A stretch of 64,000 nucleotides of DNA from Rikenella microfusus (GCA_020722575.1 DYKN01000001.1:1-64000), one strand, 5' to 3'. Shown: positions 31,454-43,048, numbered from the stretch's first letter. Translations and numbers: made by a program. Notes: generated by a model not told the origin, from the sequence alone.

Positions 31454-31759
31454 GTGGAAAGGAAATATATTTTTGATGAGGCCGGGCTCAGGGCTTTTGC
31501 CTTGAGACTGAAGCAGGTAAGGAAGATGAAGAACTTATCACAGGAGGAGCTTGCATTGAGGGCAGAGCTGGCGCTGAGTCAGATAGCCAGGATTGAGACG
31601 GCAAGAATTAATCCTACGCTCAGTACCGTTTTCAGGATAGCAAGAGCACTTGAGATTGATTTACAGGAATTGTTTAATTTCAGTCTACCGGCAGCAGTCC
31701 GGAAGAGCCGACGATATTCTGTTCAGGATAGTGATTCAAGGATGGTTGCCGAAGATTAG
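31454..31759 (+). CDS. XRE-family HTH transcriptional regulator
   Basis: LRLKQVRKMKNLSQEELALRAELALSQIARIETARINPTLSTVFRIARALEI. Confidence 0.85.
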   Translation: MERKYIFDEAGLRAFALRLKQVRKMKNLSQEELALRAELALSQIARIETARINPTLSTVFRIARALEIDLQELFNFSLPAAVRKSRRYSVQDSDSRMVAED

Positions 31760-31852
31760 CTAATTATATCTGTACTGTTCCTGGCTGGTAGGCATAAAAT
31801 AAGCAGGTTGGTTTTGAATCATTTGCATCAGCAGGGGTTGTGTTTTGAGGTG

Positions 31853-32725
31853 TTATTTTTTAATGATGGATGCAATGGCTTTGATATGTTGTGGGGTGGT
31901 TCCGCAGCAGCCACCTATAATGTTAACTCTCAGGTCGATGAGTTCTGGAACGTATGATACCATGGTTTCAGGTGATTCGGGAAAGATTGTTTTTCCGTCG
32001 ACCAGGTGGGGTATTCCGGCATTGGGTTGTATAAGAAGCGGGATATTGGGGTCAGCTTCTCTGATAGAGCGGGCTACACCTGTAAGCACTTCGGTACCGT
32101 TTCCGCAGTTTGAGCCCACTATATCGGCGCCGGCATCTTTCAGTATCTTCACCATATCGGCTGGTGTTGTCCCCATGATAGTATAGAATCCTCCGGGTCC
32201 CCTGTCAAAGGTCATAGTGCATGCAACAACGCAGTTGGTGTTTTCTTTTGCCGCTCTGACTGCGATGGAAGCTTCCTGGGGGTCGGACATGGTCTCGATG
32301 AGTATAATATCAGCTCCTCCTTTTTCAAGAGCTGAAGTCTGTTCGGCAAATACGTCATAAAGTTCTTCGGGGGTTACATCGCCCATCATCAGTATTTTTC
32401 CTGTTGGACCTACAGAACCGGCTACATGCAGTGCCGTTCCAGCTGCTTCACGGGAGATAGCTGCCGCTGTTTCATTGATCTCGGTACATTTTTCAGCAAG
32501 GCCGTATTGTGCCAGTTTAATTCTGTTTGCTCCGAAACTGTTTGTTTCAATAATATCTGATCCTGCCATTACATAGCTGCGAGCAATTGCCAGAACATCA
32601 TCTCTTCTGGTTAAATTCCACAGTTCAGGACATTCTCCGGGCTGTAGACCCATTGATTGCATAGTGGTGCCCCATGCGCCATCGCATATCAGGATACGTT
32701 CCTTCAGTTCATCTAATATATTCAT
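31853..32725 (-). CDS. Stand-alone homocysteine S-methyltransferase domain protein
   Basis: LICDGAWGTTMQSMGL, IIETNSFGANRIKL, GSNCGNG, NIIGGCCGTTPQHIKAI (Zn-binding Cys). Confidence 0.88.
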   Translation of the reverse strand: MNILDELKERILICDGAWGTTMQSMGLQPGECPELWNLTRRDDVLAIARSYVMAGSDIIETNSFGANRIKLAQYGLAEKCTEINETAAAISREAAGTALHVAGSVGPTGKILMMGDVTPEELYDVFAEQTSALEKGGADIILIETMSDPQEASIAVRAAKENTNCVVACTMTFDRGPGGFYTIMGTTPADMVKILKDAGADIVGSNCGNGTEVLTGVARSIREADPNIPLLIQPNAGIPHLVDGKTIFPESPETMVSYVPELIDLRVNIIGGCCGTTPQHIKAIASIIKK

Positions 32726-32747
32726 TTTCTTAACAGGGTGAAAAATT

Positions 32748-34094
32748 TTATTTCAATCCGAAAGCACTTTTTAATTTGTTCACATAATCAAGTTTTTCCC
32801 ATGCGAAGAACTGGACTTTTTTGCGATATATTTTTTTGCCGTTGTTGTTTATTATAGCAGGTTTATAACCGGGTACCCTGTAATATACTTCCACTTCGGC
32901 GGTATAAGGTTCGCGTCCGAAATGGCCATAGGAGGCGGTGGGAAGAAACACCGGGTTTTTCAGTCCGAACCGTTCTATGATAGCATACGGGCGCAGGTCG
33001 AATATTTGTTGTATTTTTTGTGCTATTTCGCTATCTGAAAGGGGTTTCCCTTTTTTGTCTTTTACTTTGCCTGTTCCGTAAGTGTTGACGTAGAGGCCTA
33101 CCGGGTTTGCAACGCCAATGGCGTAGGCTATCTGTATAAGGACTCTGTCGCACACGCCTGCAGCGACCATGTTTTTAGCTATATGGCGAGCGGCATAGGC
33201 TGCTGAGCGGTCAACTTTTGAGGAGTCTTTTCCTGAAAAGGCTCCCCCACCATGTGCGCCATGACCTCCGTAAGTGTCGACTATTATTTTGCGGCCAGTA
33301 AGGCCTGTATCTCCATGTGGCCCTCCAATGACAAACTTGCCTGTTGGATTGACAATAAGTTTTATCTTATCATGGAAAAGATTTTGAACTCTTGGAGGCA
33401 GGAGCTTCTTTACTCTCGGAAAGAGAATGGTTTCAATGTCTTTTTTAATCTTTTCCTGCATTTCCTGTTCGGCCTTTTTGACAGACTCTTTCGATTTATC
33501 TGCAGGTATAATGAATTCGTCGTGTTGTGTGCTGATGACGATAGTATCGATGCGGAGGGGTTCACCGTTGTCGTCGTATTCAAGTGTGACCTGCGATTTG
33601 CTATCGGGGCGCAGGTAGGTCATCTCTTTTCCCTCTTTTCTGATTGCGGCCAGTTCCTGTAGCAAAAAGTGTGACAGCTGGATTGTAATGGGCATGTAGT
33701 TATCCATCTCCCTGCATGCATAACCAAACATCATTCCCTGGTCGCCGGCACCCTGATCCTCGGGTTTTTCTCTTACCACTCCCTGTCGGATATCGGGCGA
33801 TTGTTCGTGAATGGTTGAAATAACGCCGCATGAGTCGCAATCGAACCGGTACTCAGCTTTGGTGTATCCTATGTTGCGGAGAACCCTGCGGACGGTCTCC
33901 TGAACATCAACCCAGCCTTCGGTGCGTACTTCACCTCCACAAACCACAAGGCCTGTGGTCACAAAAGTTTCACATGCAACCTTCGATTCGCAATCCCATT
34001 TAAGAAATTCATCGAGAAGGGCATCAGAGATCTGGTCAGCAATCTTGTCGGGATGACCTTCGGAAACTGACTCGGAAGTAAATAAATAGCTCAT
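32748..34094 (-). CDS. metK: S-adenosylmethionine synthetase
   Basis: [59 protein letters not shown]. Confidence 0.97.
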   Translation of the reverse strand: MSYLFTSESVSEGHPDKIADQISDALLDEFLKWDCESKVACETFVTTGLVVCGGEVRTEGWVDVQETVRRVLRNIGYTKAEYRFDCDSCGVISTIHEQSPDIRQGVVREKPEDQGAGDQGMMFGYACREMDNYMPITIQLSHFLLQELAAIRKEGKEMTYLRPDSKSQVTLEYDDNGEPLRIDTIVISTQHDEFIIPADKSKESVKKAEQEMQEKIKKDIETILFPRVKKLLPPRVQNLFHDKIKLIVNPTGKFVIGGPHGDTGLTGRKIIVDTYGGHGAHGGGAFSGKDSSKVDRSAAYAARHIAKNMVAAGVCDRVLIQIAYAIGVANPVGLYVNTYGTGKVKDKKGKPLSDSEIAQKIQQIFDLRPYAIIERFGLKNPVFLPTASYGHFGREPYTAEVEVYYRVPGYKPAIINNNGKKIYRKKVQFFAWEKLDYVNKLKSAFGLK

Positions 34095-34269
34095 TTAACC
34101 TTATTGATGTAAGTTTATTAATCGTTAAACAATAAAGAGGAAAATTAGTTGACTGAAAGGTCCTGGAATATTTGCATTTTAGCATTTTTTTCCGTGGTTG
34201 CAATCAGCACAAATCTTTCCACTTTTTGCACGGCAAAAAAAACAAAAATAATCTGAAAAAACAAATACT

Positions 34270-35181
34270 TTATGTTGTCAGTATGCGGAAAATTTCCTCG
34301 AGCGATGTTTCAACCTGAGATAGTGAGAGGATATTAAGGTTATTTTTAATTGCAAATGAAAGTATTTCGGGGCGAAGTTCGGTTTCAGGGCCTGTTTCAA
34401 TAAGCCATGTATTTTCCCCGGTGTTTTTCACTGTTACTACACCAGGGATTTCTTCAAGGGCTTTCACCGGGGCTTCTCTATCGAATTCAATTTTTATCAG
34501 TCGGTTAGGGAGGGCAGCTTTTAAACTAATAAGATCTTTATCGCCGTCGGCCACAATTCTTCCTCTGTCAATAATGATTATCCTGCTGCATATTGCTTCC
34601 ACCTCCTGCATGATATGAGTTGAAAGAAGTACAGTCTTTGATTTTCCGGCTTCTTTGATAAGGGAACGAATTTCAGTAATCTGGTTTGGATCAAGGCCTG
34701 AGGTGGCCTCATCGAGGATGAGTATCTCAGGATTATGTATCAGTGCCTGGGCGAGCCCCACCCTTTGTCTATAACCTTTCGACAGTGCACCGATTTTTTT
34801 GTTCTGCTCCTGACCAAGTCCGGTTAGTTGAATAATATCCTCAATAGCTCTTTCCCTTCTCTTTCCTTTCATGTAAAATGACGCCACAAATCCAAGGTAT
34901 TCCCTGACATACATTTCAGGGTAAAGCGGATTATTTTCAGGAAGGTATCCTATTTTTCGTCTTATGTCTGGGTCGTCGTAGCCTGTTTCTGTTCCGTCAA
35001 TAAGTATTTTGCCGGAAGAAGGAGGTATGAAGCCGGTTATTATTTTCATTAATGTTGATTTCCCGGCTCCGTTAGGTCCAAGAAAACCGGCAATCTCACC
35101 TGTTCTTACTTCAAAGGAAACGTTATCGAGCGCCTTCTGTTCTCCATAATATTTTGTTACTCCTTTAATCTCAATTGACAT
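34270..35181 (-). CDS. gldA: Gliding-motility-type ABC transporter ATP-binding protein
   Basis: MSIEIKGVTKYYGEQKALDNVSFEVRTGEIAGFLGPNGAGKSTLMKIITGFIPPSSGKILIDG; Bacteroidetes GldA-like C-terminus. Confidence 0.8.
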   Translation of the reverse strand: MSIEIKGVTKYYGEQKALDNVSFEVRTGEIAGFLGPNGAGKSTLMKIITGFIPPSSGKILIDGTETGYDDPDIRRKIGYLPENNPLYPEMYVREYLGFVASFYMKGKRRERAIEDIIQLTGLGQEQNKKIGALSKGYRQRVGLAQALIHNPEILILDEATSGLDPNQITEIRSLIKEAGKSKTVLLSTHIMQEVEAICSRIIIIDRGRIVADGDKDLISLKAALPNRLIKIEFDREAPVKALEEIPGVVTVKNTGENTWLIETGPETELRPEILSFAIKNNLNILSLSQVETSLEEIFRILTT

Positions 35182-35450
35182 AAGCCGGTTTGATCAATTT
35201 GTTGTACTCTGGCGCTAAGATATAAACAGTGTGTGGTTTGTCAAAATTCTTTTTAATTTAAGGAGCATGTTATTGATATGATTTTTGCAGGTAAGTGAAT
35301 AATATAATTGAGTGCAAGCTTCTGAATGGTGATGATTCAGATTCTTTGTCGATGGGAGGTAGGAGGTGGCTGGTGGATTTTGCCAGGTAAATTTAAAGGA
35401 GAGAATTGTTTTTTTATTTTCAGAACTGATTATTTTTGGTTAAATAAAAA

Positions 35451-37154
35451 TTGGGTAATATGATCAGTCATCAGATGCAGATGGGTATTGTAATTGTTGT
35501 TTATTTTGTTTTGCTTGTTTCGTGGGGCCTTTATCAGGGCAGGAGAGTCAGGAGCGGCAGTGATTTTTCGATAGCCGGGCGTCGTCTTCCGGGGTGGGTG
35601 GCGGCTTTGTCGGAGAGAGCGACTGGCGAGTCGTCGTGGGCATTATTAGGTTTGCCCGGAGCTGCTTTTGCAACGGGGCTGACCGAGATATGGACTGCCT
35701 TCGGTTGTGTGGCGGGAATAATAACCGCATGGTGTCTTCTGGCATGGCGATTAAGAGATGAAGCAGAAAAATACGATGTTACTACTTTTAGCGACTATAT
35801 TTCGGCAAAACATGGTGAGACAGGAAAGACATTGCGTCTGTTAAGCAGTTTCACAATAGTATTTTTCTTCTTTTTTTATGTCGGAGCCCAGTTTCTTGGA
35901 GGAGGAAAGACATTACACACATTGTTCGGACTTAATCCTGAAACAGGGATGCTTATTACAGCGGCTGTAATTATTCCTTATACTATTTATGGTGGATTCA
36001 GAAGTGTTGTTTATACCGACGTTATTCAGGCTCTGATAATGATTATCACGCTTGTTGTGGCACCGATTGCCGGTATTATTTATATTTCTCACCACTCCGG
36101 CATTTATGCTTCGGGGATAGGCGAAGCGCTGATAAAGTCAGGCACTTCTTATGTTTCGTTAACAGGTGTTGCAAAAGGATTTGGTGCGGGATTAATTATA
36201 ACAGGGGGTTTCAGCTGGTTTTTCGGTTATCTGGGGGGAATGCCGCAGCTTACAATACGTTTCATGGCGATAAAAAATAAAAAGCAAGCGCTAAAGGGTA
36301 GTAACATTGGGATAATTTGGACAATTGTGGCATATACCGGAGCTCTGATGCTGGGATGGATAGGTATTGCCATCTTCGGGCCTGCAGGATTGAGCGATCC
36401 TGAATATGTTATGCCGAATGTCTTACTTAAACTATTTCCGCCCGTCGTTGCTGCAATGCTTATCACCGGAGCTATTGCGGCAATAATCTCAACGGCCGAC
36501 TCATTGCTTATTCTTTCGGCTACCGAACTGTCGGGTAGTCTGCTCAAGGAAGAGAATGAAAAGACAGGAGAGAGCCATCCCTTAAAAATTCTTAAAAGAC
36601 ACAGGCTTGCAACAGGCTCTATTGCAATTGTTGCACTTCTGGTTTCCTATATAACACCTTCCCGGTTGATATTTACCATGGTCAGTTATGTTTGGGCAGG
36701 AATAGGATGCACATTTTCGGTAGTGATACTCTTTACACTTTTCTGGAAAAGGTATCATGGCAGAGCAGCTATTGTTACAATCATAACAGGAGTATTATTT
36801 ACTATATTCTGGATGAGCGGGGGGTTTGAGCAGTATTACAGGGTAACTGAGGCTCGGGCAGATTTTCTGGTCAGTCAGGGGGCGATTACTACTGGTGAGA
36901 AAGAAAATATCATGAGACTTGAAGGGGAAAAATTCATCACTTCTTCTCGTCTGGAGAAAAAGATCAGTGAAATTACCGGCTGGGATACTCACAACGGGAA
37001 ACTGTCGGTTGTAAGTTCTGCTTTTGCTGTAAAAAGCATTCCTGCCAGGTTATTGACTTTTATAATTACAATTTGTTCGGCAGTTGCTGCTACATATATT
37101 CTGCCGCGGGGAAGGGATAACAGACTAGTCAGACCAGCCGCCCATAAATTGTGA
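35451..37154 (+). CDS. Sodium:solute symporter family transporter (proline/pantothenate-like)
   Basis: SDFSIAGRRLPGWVAALSERATGESSWALLGLPGAAFATG...IYGGFRSVVYTDVIQALIM; 12+ TM pattern. Confidence 0.85.
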   Translation: MGNMISHQMQMGIVIVVYFVLLVSWGLYQGRRVRSGSDFSIAGRRLPGWVAALSERATGESSWALLGLPGAAFATGLTEIWTAFGCVAGIITAWCLLAWRLRDEAEKYDVTTFSDYISAKHGETGKTLRLLSSFTIVFFFFFYVGAQFLGGGKTLHTLFGLNPETGMLITAAVIIPYTIYGGFRSVVYTDVIQALIMIITLVVAPIAGIIYISHHSGIYASGIGEALIKSGTSYVSLTGVAKGFGAGLIITGGFSWFFGYLGGMPQLTIRFMAIKNKKQALKGSNIGIIWTIVAYTGALMLGWIGIAIFGPAGLSDPEYVMPNVLLKLFPPVVAAMLITGAIAAIISTADSLLILSATELSGSLLKEENEKTGESHPLKILKRHRLATGSIAIVALLVSYITPSRLIFTMVSYVWAGIGCTFSVVILFTLFWKRYHGRAAIVTIITGVLFTIFWMSGGFEQYYRVTEARADFLVSQGAITTGEKENIMRLEGEKFITSSRLEKKISEITGWDTHNGKLSVVSSAFAVKSIPARLLTFIITICSAVAATYILPRGRDNRLVRPAAHKL

Positions 37155-37976
37155 GCTCTTGGCATAAGAAGCTCTCGGGTTGACACAGCAGACAGGTATT
37201 TTCGAACTGTTTGCAATGATGTACTGTTCCGATGCCCCCAGCATATAATCGGCAAATGTAATATTCTTGGTGGTGACAATAAGTATCAGGTCGGCATTTA
37301 TCTTCTGAGCAAAATCAATGGTTTGCTGGGCAAAATCTCCCTTTGGCAGGTCATGAATCTCATATTCGATGTTATTCTGCATAAGGAATTTGATTGCAAA
37401 GTTCAGATTGATGTTAGTTTTCTTAATAAGTATCTTATCAGTGGGAGTGGTTTTTATGATATGAATTTTTGAATCGAAATATTTACCCATGAAGATTGCC
37501 ATTTTCATTTTTTCCTTGTTTTCGGTACGGAAATCCACAGGGAAGACGATGTTATGATATCTTTCCCAGTCGCGTGGTGGGTCCTGGACGACAATAAAAG
37601 GAACTTTTGATTTAACAATGACTTTGAGTGCCCAGCTACCGGTCAGCTTCTGCATTCCCCTGATGCCATGGGTACCCATTACAACAAGACTGGCCTGTTT
37701 ATCATTTGCAAAAGCGCCTATAGCCTTAAAAATTGTACCTTTTTCAATATGTGATGATACCGGCAAGTTATATTTTTTACTGTTTTCTTCTGCTATTTGC
37801 TTCAGATGGTCGCTCTTTTGCTTTTCTTCTGCCGGCTTAATTTTGGGATCAACAATATGAAGGAGACTTATTTCATTAGACACCATGCGGCTAATCTTGA
37901 CCGCATGCGCCAGGGCATACTCTGCAACATGTGTGAAATCCCATGGCACAACTATTAACTTCTCATTCTTTTCCAT
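37125..37976 (-). CDS. Universal stress protein, two Usp domains
   Basis: VVPWDFTHVAEYALAHAVKISRM...LVVMGTHGIRGMQKLTGS and a second domain ending GASEQYIIANSSKIPVCCV. Confidence 0.85.
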   Translation of the reverse strand: MEKNEKLIVVPWDFTHVAEYALAHAVKISRMVSNEISLLHIVDPKIKPAEEKQKSDHLKQIAEENSKKYNLPVSSHIEKGTIFKAIGAFANDKQASLVVMGTHGIRGMQKLTGSWALKVIVKSKVPFIVVQDPPRDWERYHNIVFPVDFRTENKEKMKMAIFMGKYFDSKIHIIKTTPTDKILIKKTNINLNFAIKFLMQNNIEYEIHDLPKGDFAQQTIDFAQKINADLILIVTTKNITFADYMLGASEQYIIANSSKIPVCCVNPRASYAKSSQFMGGWSD

Positions 37977-38434
37977 AACTGTCGTGTTTTATTTATTGTA
38001 AATTTATTCAGATTTTAAGAATAAATCAAAAATCAGCTTTGTTCTGCCGTAATTTTATTTTATATAACCTTAAAGAGGGGATATTATTATCTGGAAAGGG
38101 TTAAATAATAAATTGTGCTTAAAAACATGATGGGTTCTTGTTATATTATTTCAGAATGATACAAGTAACCATTCTGATCTCTTCAAATAGGAAGTGGATT
38201 TTAACGCAGCAAATTTAAATTTCTCCATTTTTTTGGGGGGATAAAATAGAGTAAATCTTTTTATGACTTTTCCGATTTTCTTCAGGATTTCACAGATACC
38301 GGGGGAAGTTTTTTCAGGTAAGAAAGAAGCGGTTAAATATTCAAAAACAGTGCCAGTTTTTCATTCATATGGTTAAATGTATTCTTTGAATTACTATTTT
38401 TGTGGCTGTTTGAATTAATTGTTTAAATGAACAG

Positions 38435-39823
38435 ATGAAAAGAGTAAAGGTAAAGGAATTGCTAAATGGGTATCCAGCAGGGTCGGATGTTCTTGTAAAG
38501 GGCTGGGTAAGGACAAAAAGAGAGAGTAAGGGATTGGTATTTATAGCTCTTAATGATGGGTCAACGATTAAAAATATACAGATTGTTGCTGAGATACCGC
38601 GTTTTGGAGAGGAGTTAATTAAGGATATAAGTACAGGTTCAGCGGTTGCAGTAACAGGACGGTTGGTTGAGTCACCCGGCAAGGGACAGTCGGTGGAGAT
38701 ACAGGCCGAAAATATTGAGTTATATGGCAAAGCCGATCCGGAGACATATCCGCTCCAGAAGAAAGGTCATTCACTTGAGTTTCTAAGAGAGATTGCCCAT
38801 TTGCGTTTTCGCACCAACACTTTCGGTGCAATTTTCAGGATAAGGCATGCAATGGCTTTTGCGATACACAAATATTTTAACGACAGAGGATTTTATTACC
38901 TCCACACTCCAATAATAACGGGAAGTGACTGTGAAGGAGCGGGGGAGATGTTCAGGGTTACGACACTCGATATGGAAAACCTTCCCAGAAAAGAGAATGG
39001 GTCAGTTGATTTCGATCGTGATTTCTTCGGCAAGGAAACAAATCTTACGGTGTCAGGTCAACTTGAAGGTGAACTTGGAGCTCTTTCTCTTGGTGAGATA
39101 TATACATTTGGTCCAACTTTCAGAGCTGAGAATTCGAATACACCACGCCATCTGGCAGAGTTCTGGATGATTGAACCAGAGATGGCATTCTACGATATCA
39201 ACGACAATATGGATCTGGCCGAGGATTTTCTAAAGTATCTGATCAGGTATGCACTTGATAACTGCAGGGAAGACCTTGAATTTCTTAACAAAATGTTTGA
39301 CAGCGGGCTGATCGAAAGGCTGGAATTTGTTTTAAAAAATCCATTTCAGCGAATTACCTATACAGAGGCAATAGAAATATTGTCGAAGGCAGGCCGAAAG
39401 TGGGAATTTCCGGTTGATTGGGGCCGTGATCTGCAGGCTGAGCATGAACGCTATCTTGTGGAAGAACATTTTGAAAGGCCGGTTATTATTACCGATTACC
39501 CGAAAGAGATCAAAGCTTTTTACATGAAGCAGAACGATGATGGCAGAACAGTAAAGGCCATGGATGTGCTTTTCCCGAGAATCGGGGAAGTGATCGGGGG
39601 ATCACAGCGTGAGGAGGATTACAACAAACTGCTGTCGCGCATAAAGGAACTGGGAATTAATGAAAAGGATCTCTGGTGGTATCTTGAAACCAGAAAGTTC
39701 GGAACAGCACCTCACAGTGGATTCGGCCTCGGGTTTGAACGACTTTTGATATTCATTACAGGAATGTCTAACATAAGAGACGTGATTCCATTCCCGAGGA
39801 CGCCAAAGAATGCAGAGTTTTAA
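38435..39823 (+). CDS. asnS: Asparaginyl-tRNA synthetase
   Basis: [72 protein letters not shown]. Confidence 0.96.
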   Translation: MKRVKVKELLNGYPAGSDVLVKGWVRTKRESKGLVFIALNDGSTIKNIQIVAEIPRFGEELIKDISTGSAVAVTGRLVESPGKGQSVEIQAENIELYGKADPETYPLQKKGHSLEFLREIAHLRFRTNTFGAIFRIRHAMAFAIHKYFNDRGFYYLHTPIITGSDCEGAGEMFRVTTLDMENLPRKENGSVDFDRDFFGKETNLTVSGQLEGELGALSLGEIYTFGPTFRAENSNTPRHLAEFWMIEPEMAFYDINDNMDLAEDFLKYLIRYALDNCREDLEFLNKMFDSGLIERLEFVLKNPFQRITYTEAIEILSKAGRKWEFPVDWGRDLQAEHERYLVEEHFERPVIITDYPKEIKAFYMKQNDDGRTVKAMDVLFPRIGEVIGGSQREEDYNKLLSRIKELGINEKDLWWYLETRKFGTAPHSGFGLGFERLLIFITGMSNIRDVIPFPRTPKNAEF

Positions 39824-39853
39824 TATAGAGCAGGGCAGTAAATCTTCCGGCAG

Positions 39854-41326
39854 ATGTTAAAGCAAAAATTAGAACAGAAGCTTTTACAGAAACTGTCGCC
39901 CCAACAGATACAGATGATAAAACTGCTGGAAGTACCTTCTATTCAGATGGAGCAGCGAATAAAAAAGGAGCTTGAAGAAAATCCTGCTCTTGAAGAGGGG
40001 CCGGAAGAGGATTATGAAGAAATAATTCCTGATGATCAGACGGAGCAGGAAGAGGATCTTGAAAATAACGAGAGGGAACAGGAAGAGTTTTCAATTGACG
40101 ATTATATCGAGGAAGATGAAGATATACCCGAATACCGTCTTCAGGCAAAAAATTACAGCAGAGACGACGAGAGGAAGACTGAGATAATATTTGCGGCGGG
40201 TTCAACTTTTCAGGAAAATCTTCTTGCACAGCTTAGACTTAGAGAACTTACGGAAAAACAAAAGCTGTTTGGTGAATTCATTATTGGTAATTTAGATGAG
40301 GATGGTTATCTCAGAAGAGACCTTTCAAGCATTGTTGATGATCTGGCTTTTCTGCAGAATGTGACTGCTACCGAAGAAGAACTGAAGGAAATACTTGAAG
40401 TTGTGCATGAACTTGACCCACCTGGTGTGGGAGCAAGAAACCTTCAGGAATGCCTTTTGCTTCAGATAAAAAGAAAAGACCAATCGCTTCCTTCTATAGT
40501 ACTTGCAGAAAAGATTCTGTCAAATTATTTCGAAGAGTTTTCTAAAAGACATTACGACAGAATAAAGGCACGCCTGAACGTAAGCGATGAGGAGCTTAAA
40601 GAAGCTATTGATGAGATAATGAAACTTAACCCCAAACCGGGGGGAATAATTAGCGAAACAACTACCGGAGGAGCTCAGCAGATAATACCCGATTTTATAC
40701 TTGAAATGACCGATAATGGTCCTGAACTTCACCTTAATTCCAGAAACCTTCCAGAATTGCGCCTTAGTAAGACCTATACAGAAATGCTTCATAAGTACAG
40801 CCATGAAAAAGGCAGCAAGAAGGAAATTAAGGATGCAATAATGTTCGTCAGACAGAAAATTGATTCTGCAAAATGGTTTATTGATGCTATCAAACAGAGG
40901 CAGAATACACTACTGCTTACAATGAACGCTATTCTTAAATATCAGGAGGAATTTTTCAAGGAAGGTGATGAAACGAAATTGAAACCTATGATATTGAAAG
41001 ATGTGGCAGATATGACAGGCCTCGATATTTCAACAGTATCAAGAGTGGTAAGCAGTAAATATATTCAAACCCATTTTGGCATATATCCTTTGAAATATTT
41101 CTTTTCAGAAGGCCTTCAGACCGATACTGGTGAAGAGGTCTCATCACGTGAAATCAGACAAATACTCCGGGAATGTATTGATAATGAGGATAAAAGAAAA
41201 CCTTTAACTGATGAGAAATTGACTGAAATCCTTCAGGAGAAAGGGTATCAGATTGCACGCCGTACCGTGGCTAAATACAGAGAACAGCTTAACATCCCGG
41301 TTGCAAGACTTAGAAAGGAATTATGA
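39854..41326 (+). CDS. rpoN: RNA polymerase sigma-54 factor
   Basis: LKQKLEQKLLQKLSPQQIQMIKLLEVPSIQMEQRIKKELEENPALEE; RpoN box-like ARRTVAKYREQLNIPVARLRKEL. Confidence 0.96.
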   Translation: MLKQKLEQKLLQKLSPQQIQMIKLLEVPSIQMEQRIKKELEENPALEEGPEEDYEEIIPDDQTEQEEDLENNEREQEEFSIDDYIEEDEDIPEYRLQAKNYSRDDERKTEIIFAAGSTFQENLLAQLRLRELTEKQKLFGEFIIGNLDEDGYLRRDLSSIVDDLAFLQNVTATEEELKEILEVVHELDPPGVGARNLQECLLLQIKRKDQSLPSIVLAEKILSNYFEEFSKRHYDRIKARLNVSDEELKEAIDEIMKLNPKPGGIISETTTGGAQQIIPDFILEMTDNGPELHLNSRNLPELRLSKTYTEMLHKYSHEKGSKKEIKDAIMFVRQKIDSAKWFIDAIKQRQNTLLLTMNAILKYQEEFFKEGDETKLKPMILKDVADMTGLDISTVSRVVSSKYIQTHFGIYPLKYFFSEGLQTDTGEEVSSREIRQILRECIDNEDKRKPLTDEKLTEILQEKGYQIARRTVAKYREQLNIPVARLRKEL

Positions 41327-41961
41327 CAATCTATTTTACACAGGAAAATTTGAAAAGCTTACTGGCAAAAGTGGTTACAGTTGTCTTTCATCCTCTTTTC
41401 ATGCCTGTTTACGGATTAATCCTTATTTTTATCACTCCCACACTCTATTATTATCTTCCGTCGGAAGTGAAAAGGATACTGATTTTGATTCTTATTGTGA
41501 ACAATATTCTTTTGCCTGTAGCCCTGATTCCCTTTTTCAGGTATAGAAAAATTATTAATTCATGGACAATGGGAAGCAGGGGTGACAGAATAATCCCCTT
41601 AATTGCAGTATCGGTTTTTTATTCTTTTACATCCTTTATGATGATGAGATTCAGTATACCGGTTCTTATTAAAGCTTATTTCTTTTCAGTGTCACTTTTG
41701 TCACTGTCAATACTGGCAATCAATTTTTTCTATAAGATATCAATTCACTCAGCAGGCGCAGGAGCATTGACAGGGCTTGTGACAATGCTCTGGATAGTCA
41801 TGGGTGTGAATCTCGGATGGTTTTTAATTCTCGTAATTATTATTTCTGGACTTGTAATGACCTCACGCCTAATGCTGAATACTCATAATCCTGCACAGGT
41901 TTATTCAGGCTATTTAACCGGACTGGCAGTTGTGGTTGTTGTTATGCTTTTCATCCAGTAG
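41323..41961 (+). CDS. PAP2-like membrane protein
   Basis: Multi-TM; IHSAGAGALTGL...NTHNPAQVYSGYLTGL resembles PAP2 C-terminal motifs. Confidence 0.6.
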   Translation: MTIYFTQENLKSLLAKVVTVVFHPLFMPVYGLILIFITPTLYYYLPSEVKRILILILIVNNILLPVALIPFFRYRKIINSWTMGSRGDRIIPLIAVSVFYSFTSFMMMRFSIPVLIKAYFFSVSLLSLSILAINFFYKISIHSAGAGALTGLVTMLWIVMGVNLGWFLILVIIISGLVMTSRLMLNTHNPAQVYSGYLTGLAVVVVVMLFIQ

Positions 41962-43044
41962 TTCATCAAGAGCTTCGCTAAATAATCTCTGGTTTTCTTC
42001 ACAGGGGAATTCAGGTAGACTTGTTTTTGAACCGAATGGAAAGGTTTCTTGAATTAGATCTTTTTGATTAACAGAAACAAACCACTTTCTTTCTGAAAGA
42101 TATTTTGCAAGGTATTCTTGTTCAGGTTGACCCGGTGTGGGGATAATTATAGCTTCGATTCCTGCGCTGAAGAGTTCCATAATGGTTGTATATCCGGCCC
42201 TTGCAACGACATGCTTACTTTGGGAAATATATGAGTACAATTCTTCAGAAGTAAGATGGCCTGCCAATTTGATTTTTCCTTCATATTTTTCCAGCAGACC
42301 GGGGAAGGAGGTTTCTCCGGCAATAACAGATATACCGTCGGTTTTGCAGAGTATATGTTTCATCTGTTCTGAAAAGAGTTCCTTCTGTGGGGAAGGCCCC
42401 GATAGAATTACGGTACAGAAATAGTTTTTGTCACTAACAATTTTTCTCACATCTTCAGTTTTGAATCTGGAAAGAACACCTGTAAATCTGGCGTTAGCGG
42501 GCAGAGGTAATTCATGTGAAAGGCGCCCCGACAGATTAACTTCTCCCGGCAGGTCGGGGATAAAGCAAAATGTAAAATTTTTCAGTGCCATACGATTTAA
42601 AGGCAGAAATAGATTTTCGAGAAACCTCAATTTCCGAGGGAAAGGAATTCTTATTAAATGTGTAAAAAATACGCTTATAATATTTTTATTCCATAGGCCT
42701 GCTCTGGAGTCGCTTATAACGATATCAATATCATGATTTTTGATGATTTTTTTCAGAAGGATATGTTCTTTTACAGAATAGAAGAGATACCTGGGTAAAT
42801 TGATAAGTATGACGATGTACTGAGGTAGAATTCGTGAATATTTTATTGTAAAACCCGGAAAGAACAGAAAATGCAGGTCGGGTATTTCTTTCCGTATGTA
42901 TTGTGCCTGTTTTTGGTTAGCTCCCAGGATAACCGTATGACCTCTTTTCTGGAGTTCCTTTATTACGGGGATCATTCTGATTGTATGACCCATTCCCCAG
43001 AATAGAGGGCAAACGAGTATTCTTTTTTTTCGCGAGATTGTCAT
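41914..43044 (-). CDS. Glycosyltransferase (MurG/GT28-like)
   Basis: ILVCPLFWGMGHTIRMIPVIKELQKRGHTVILGA...VVARAGYTTIMELFSAGIEAIIIPTPGQPEQEYLAKYL. Confidence 0.8.
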   Translation of the reverse strand: MTISRKKRILVCPLFWGMGHTIRMIPVIKELQKRGHTVILGANQKQAQYIRKEIPDLHFLFFPGFTIKYSRILPQYIVILINLPRYLFYSVKEHILLKKIIKNHDIDIVISDSRAGLWNKNIISVFFTHLIRIPFPRKLRFLENLFLPLNRMALKNFTFCFIPDLPGEVNLSGRLSHELPLPANARFTGVLSRFKTEDVRKIVSDKNYFCTVILSGPSPQKELFSEQMKHILCKTDGISVIAGETSFPGLLEKYEGKIKLAGHLTSEELYSYISQSKHVVARAGYTTIMELFSAGIEAIIIPTPGQPEQEYLAKYLSERKWFVSVNQKDLIQETFPFGSKTSLPEFPCEENQRLFSEALDELLDEKHNNNHNCQSG

Positions 43045-43048
43045 AGGA

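Noticed and set aside
33252-33662. 136-aa plus-strand ORF opposite metK, and similar antisense ORFs opposite rnr, ispG, cysS, metX, rpoN and gldM
   Set aside because: Shadow ORFs within strongly coding genes, with no recognisable domains.
38151-38177. 8-bp inverted repeat TCAGAATG/CATTCTGA upstream of asnS
   Set aside because: No T-run, no repeat elsewhere in the window and no clear promoter context; could be chance in an AT-rich spacer.
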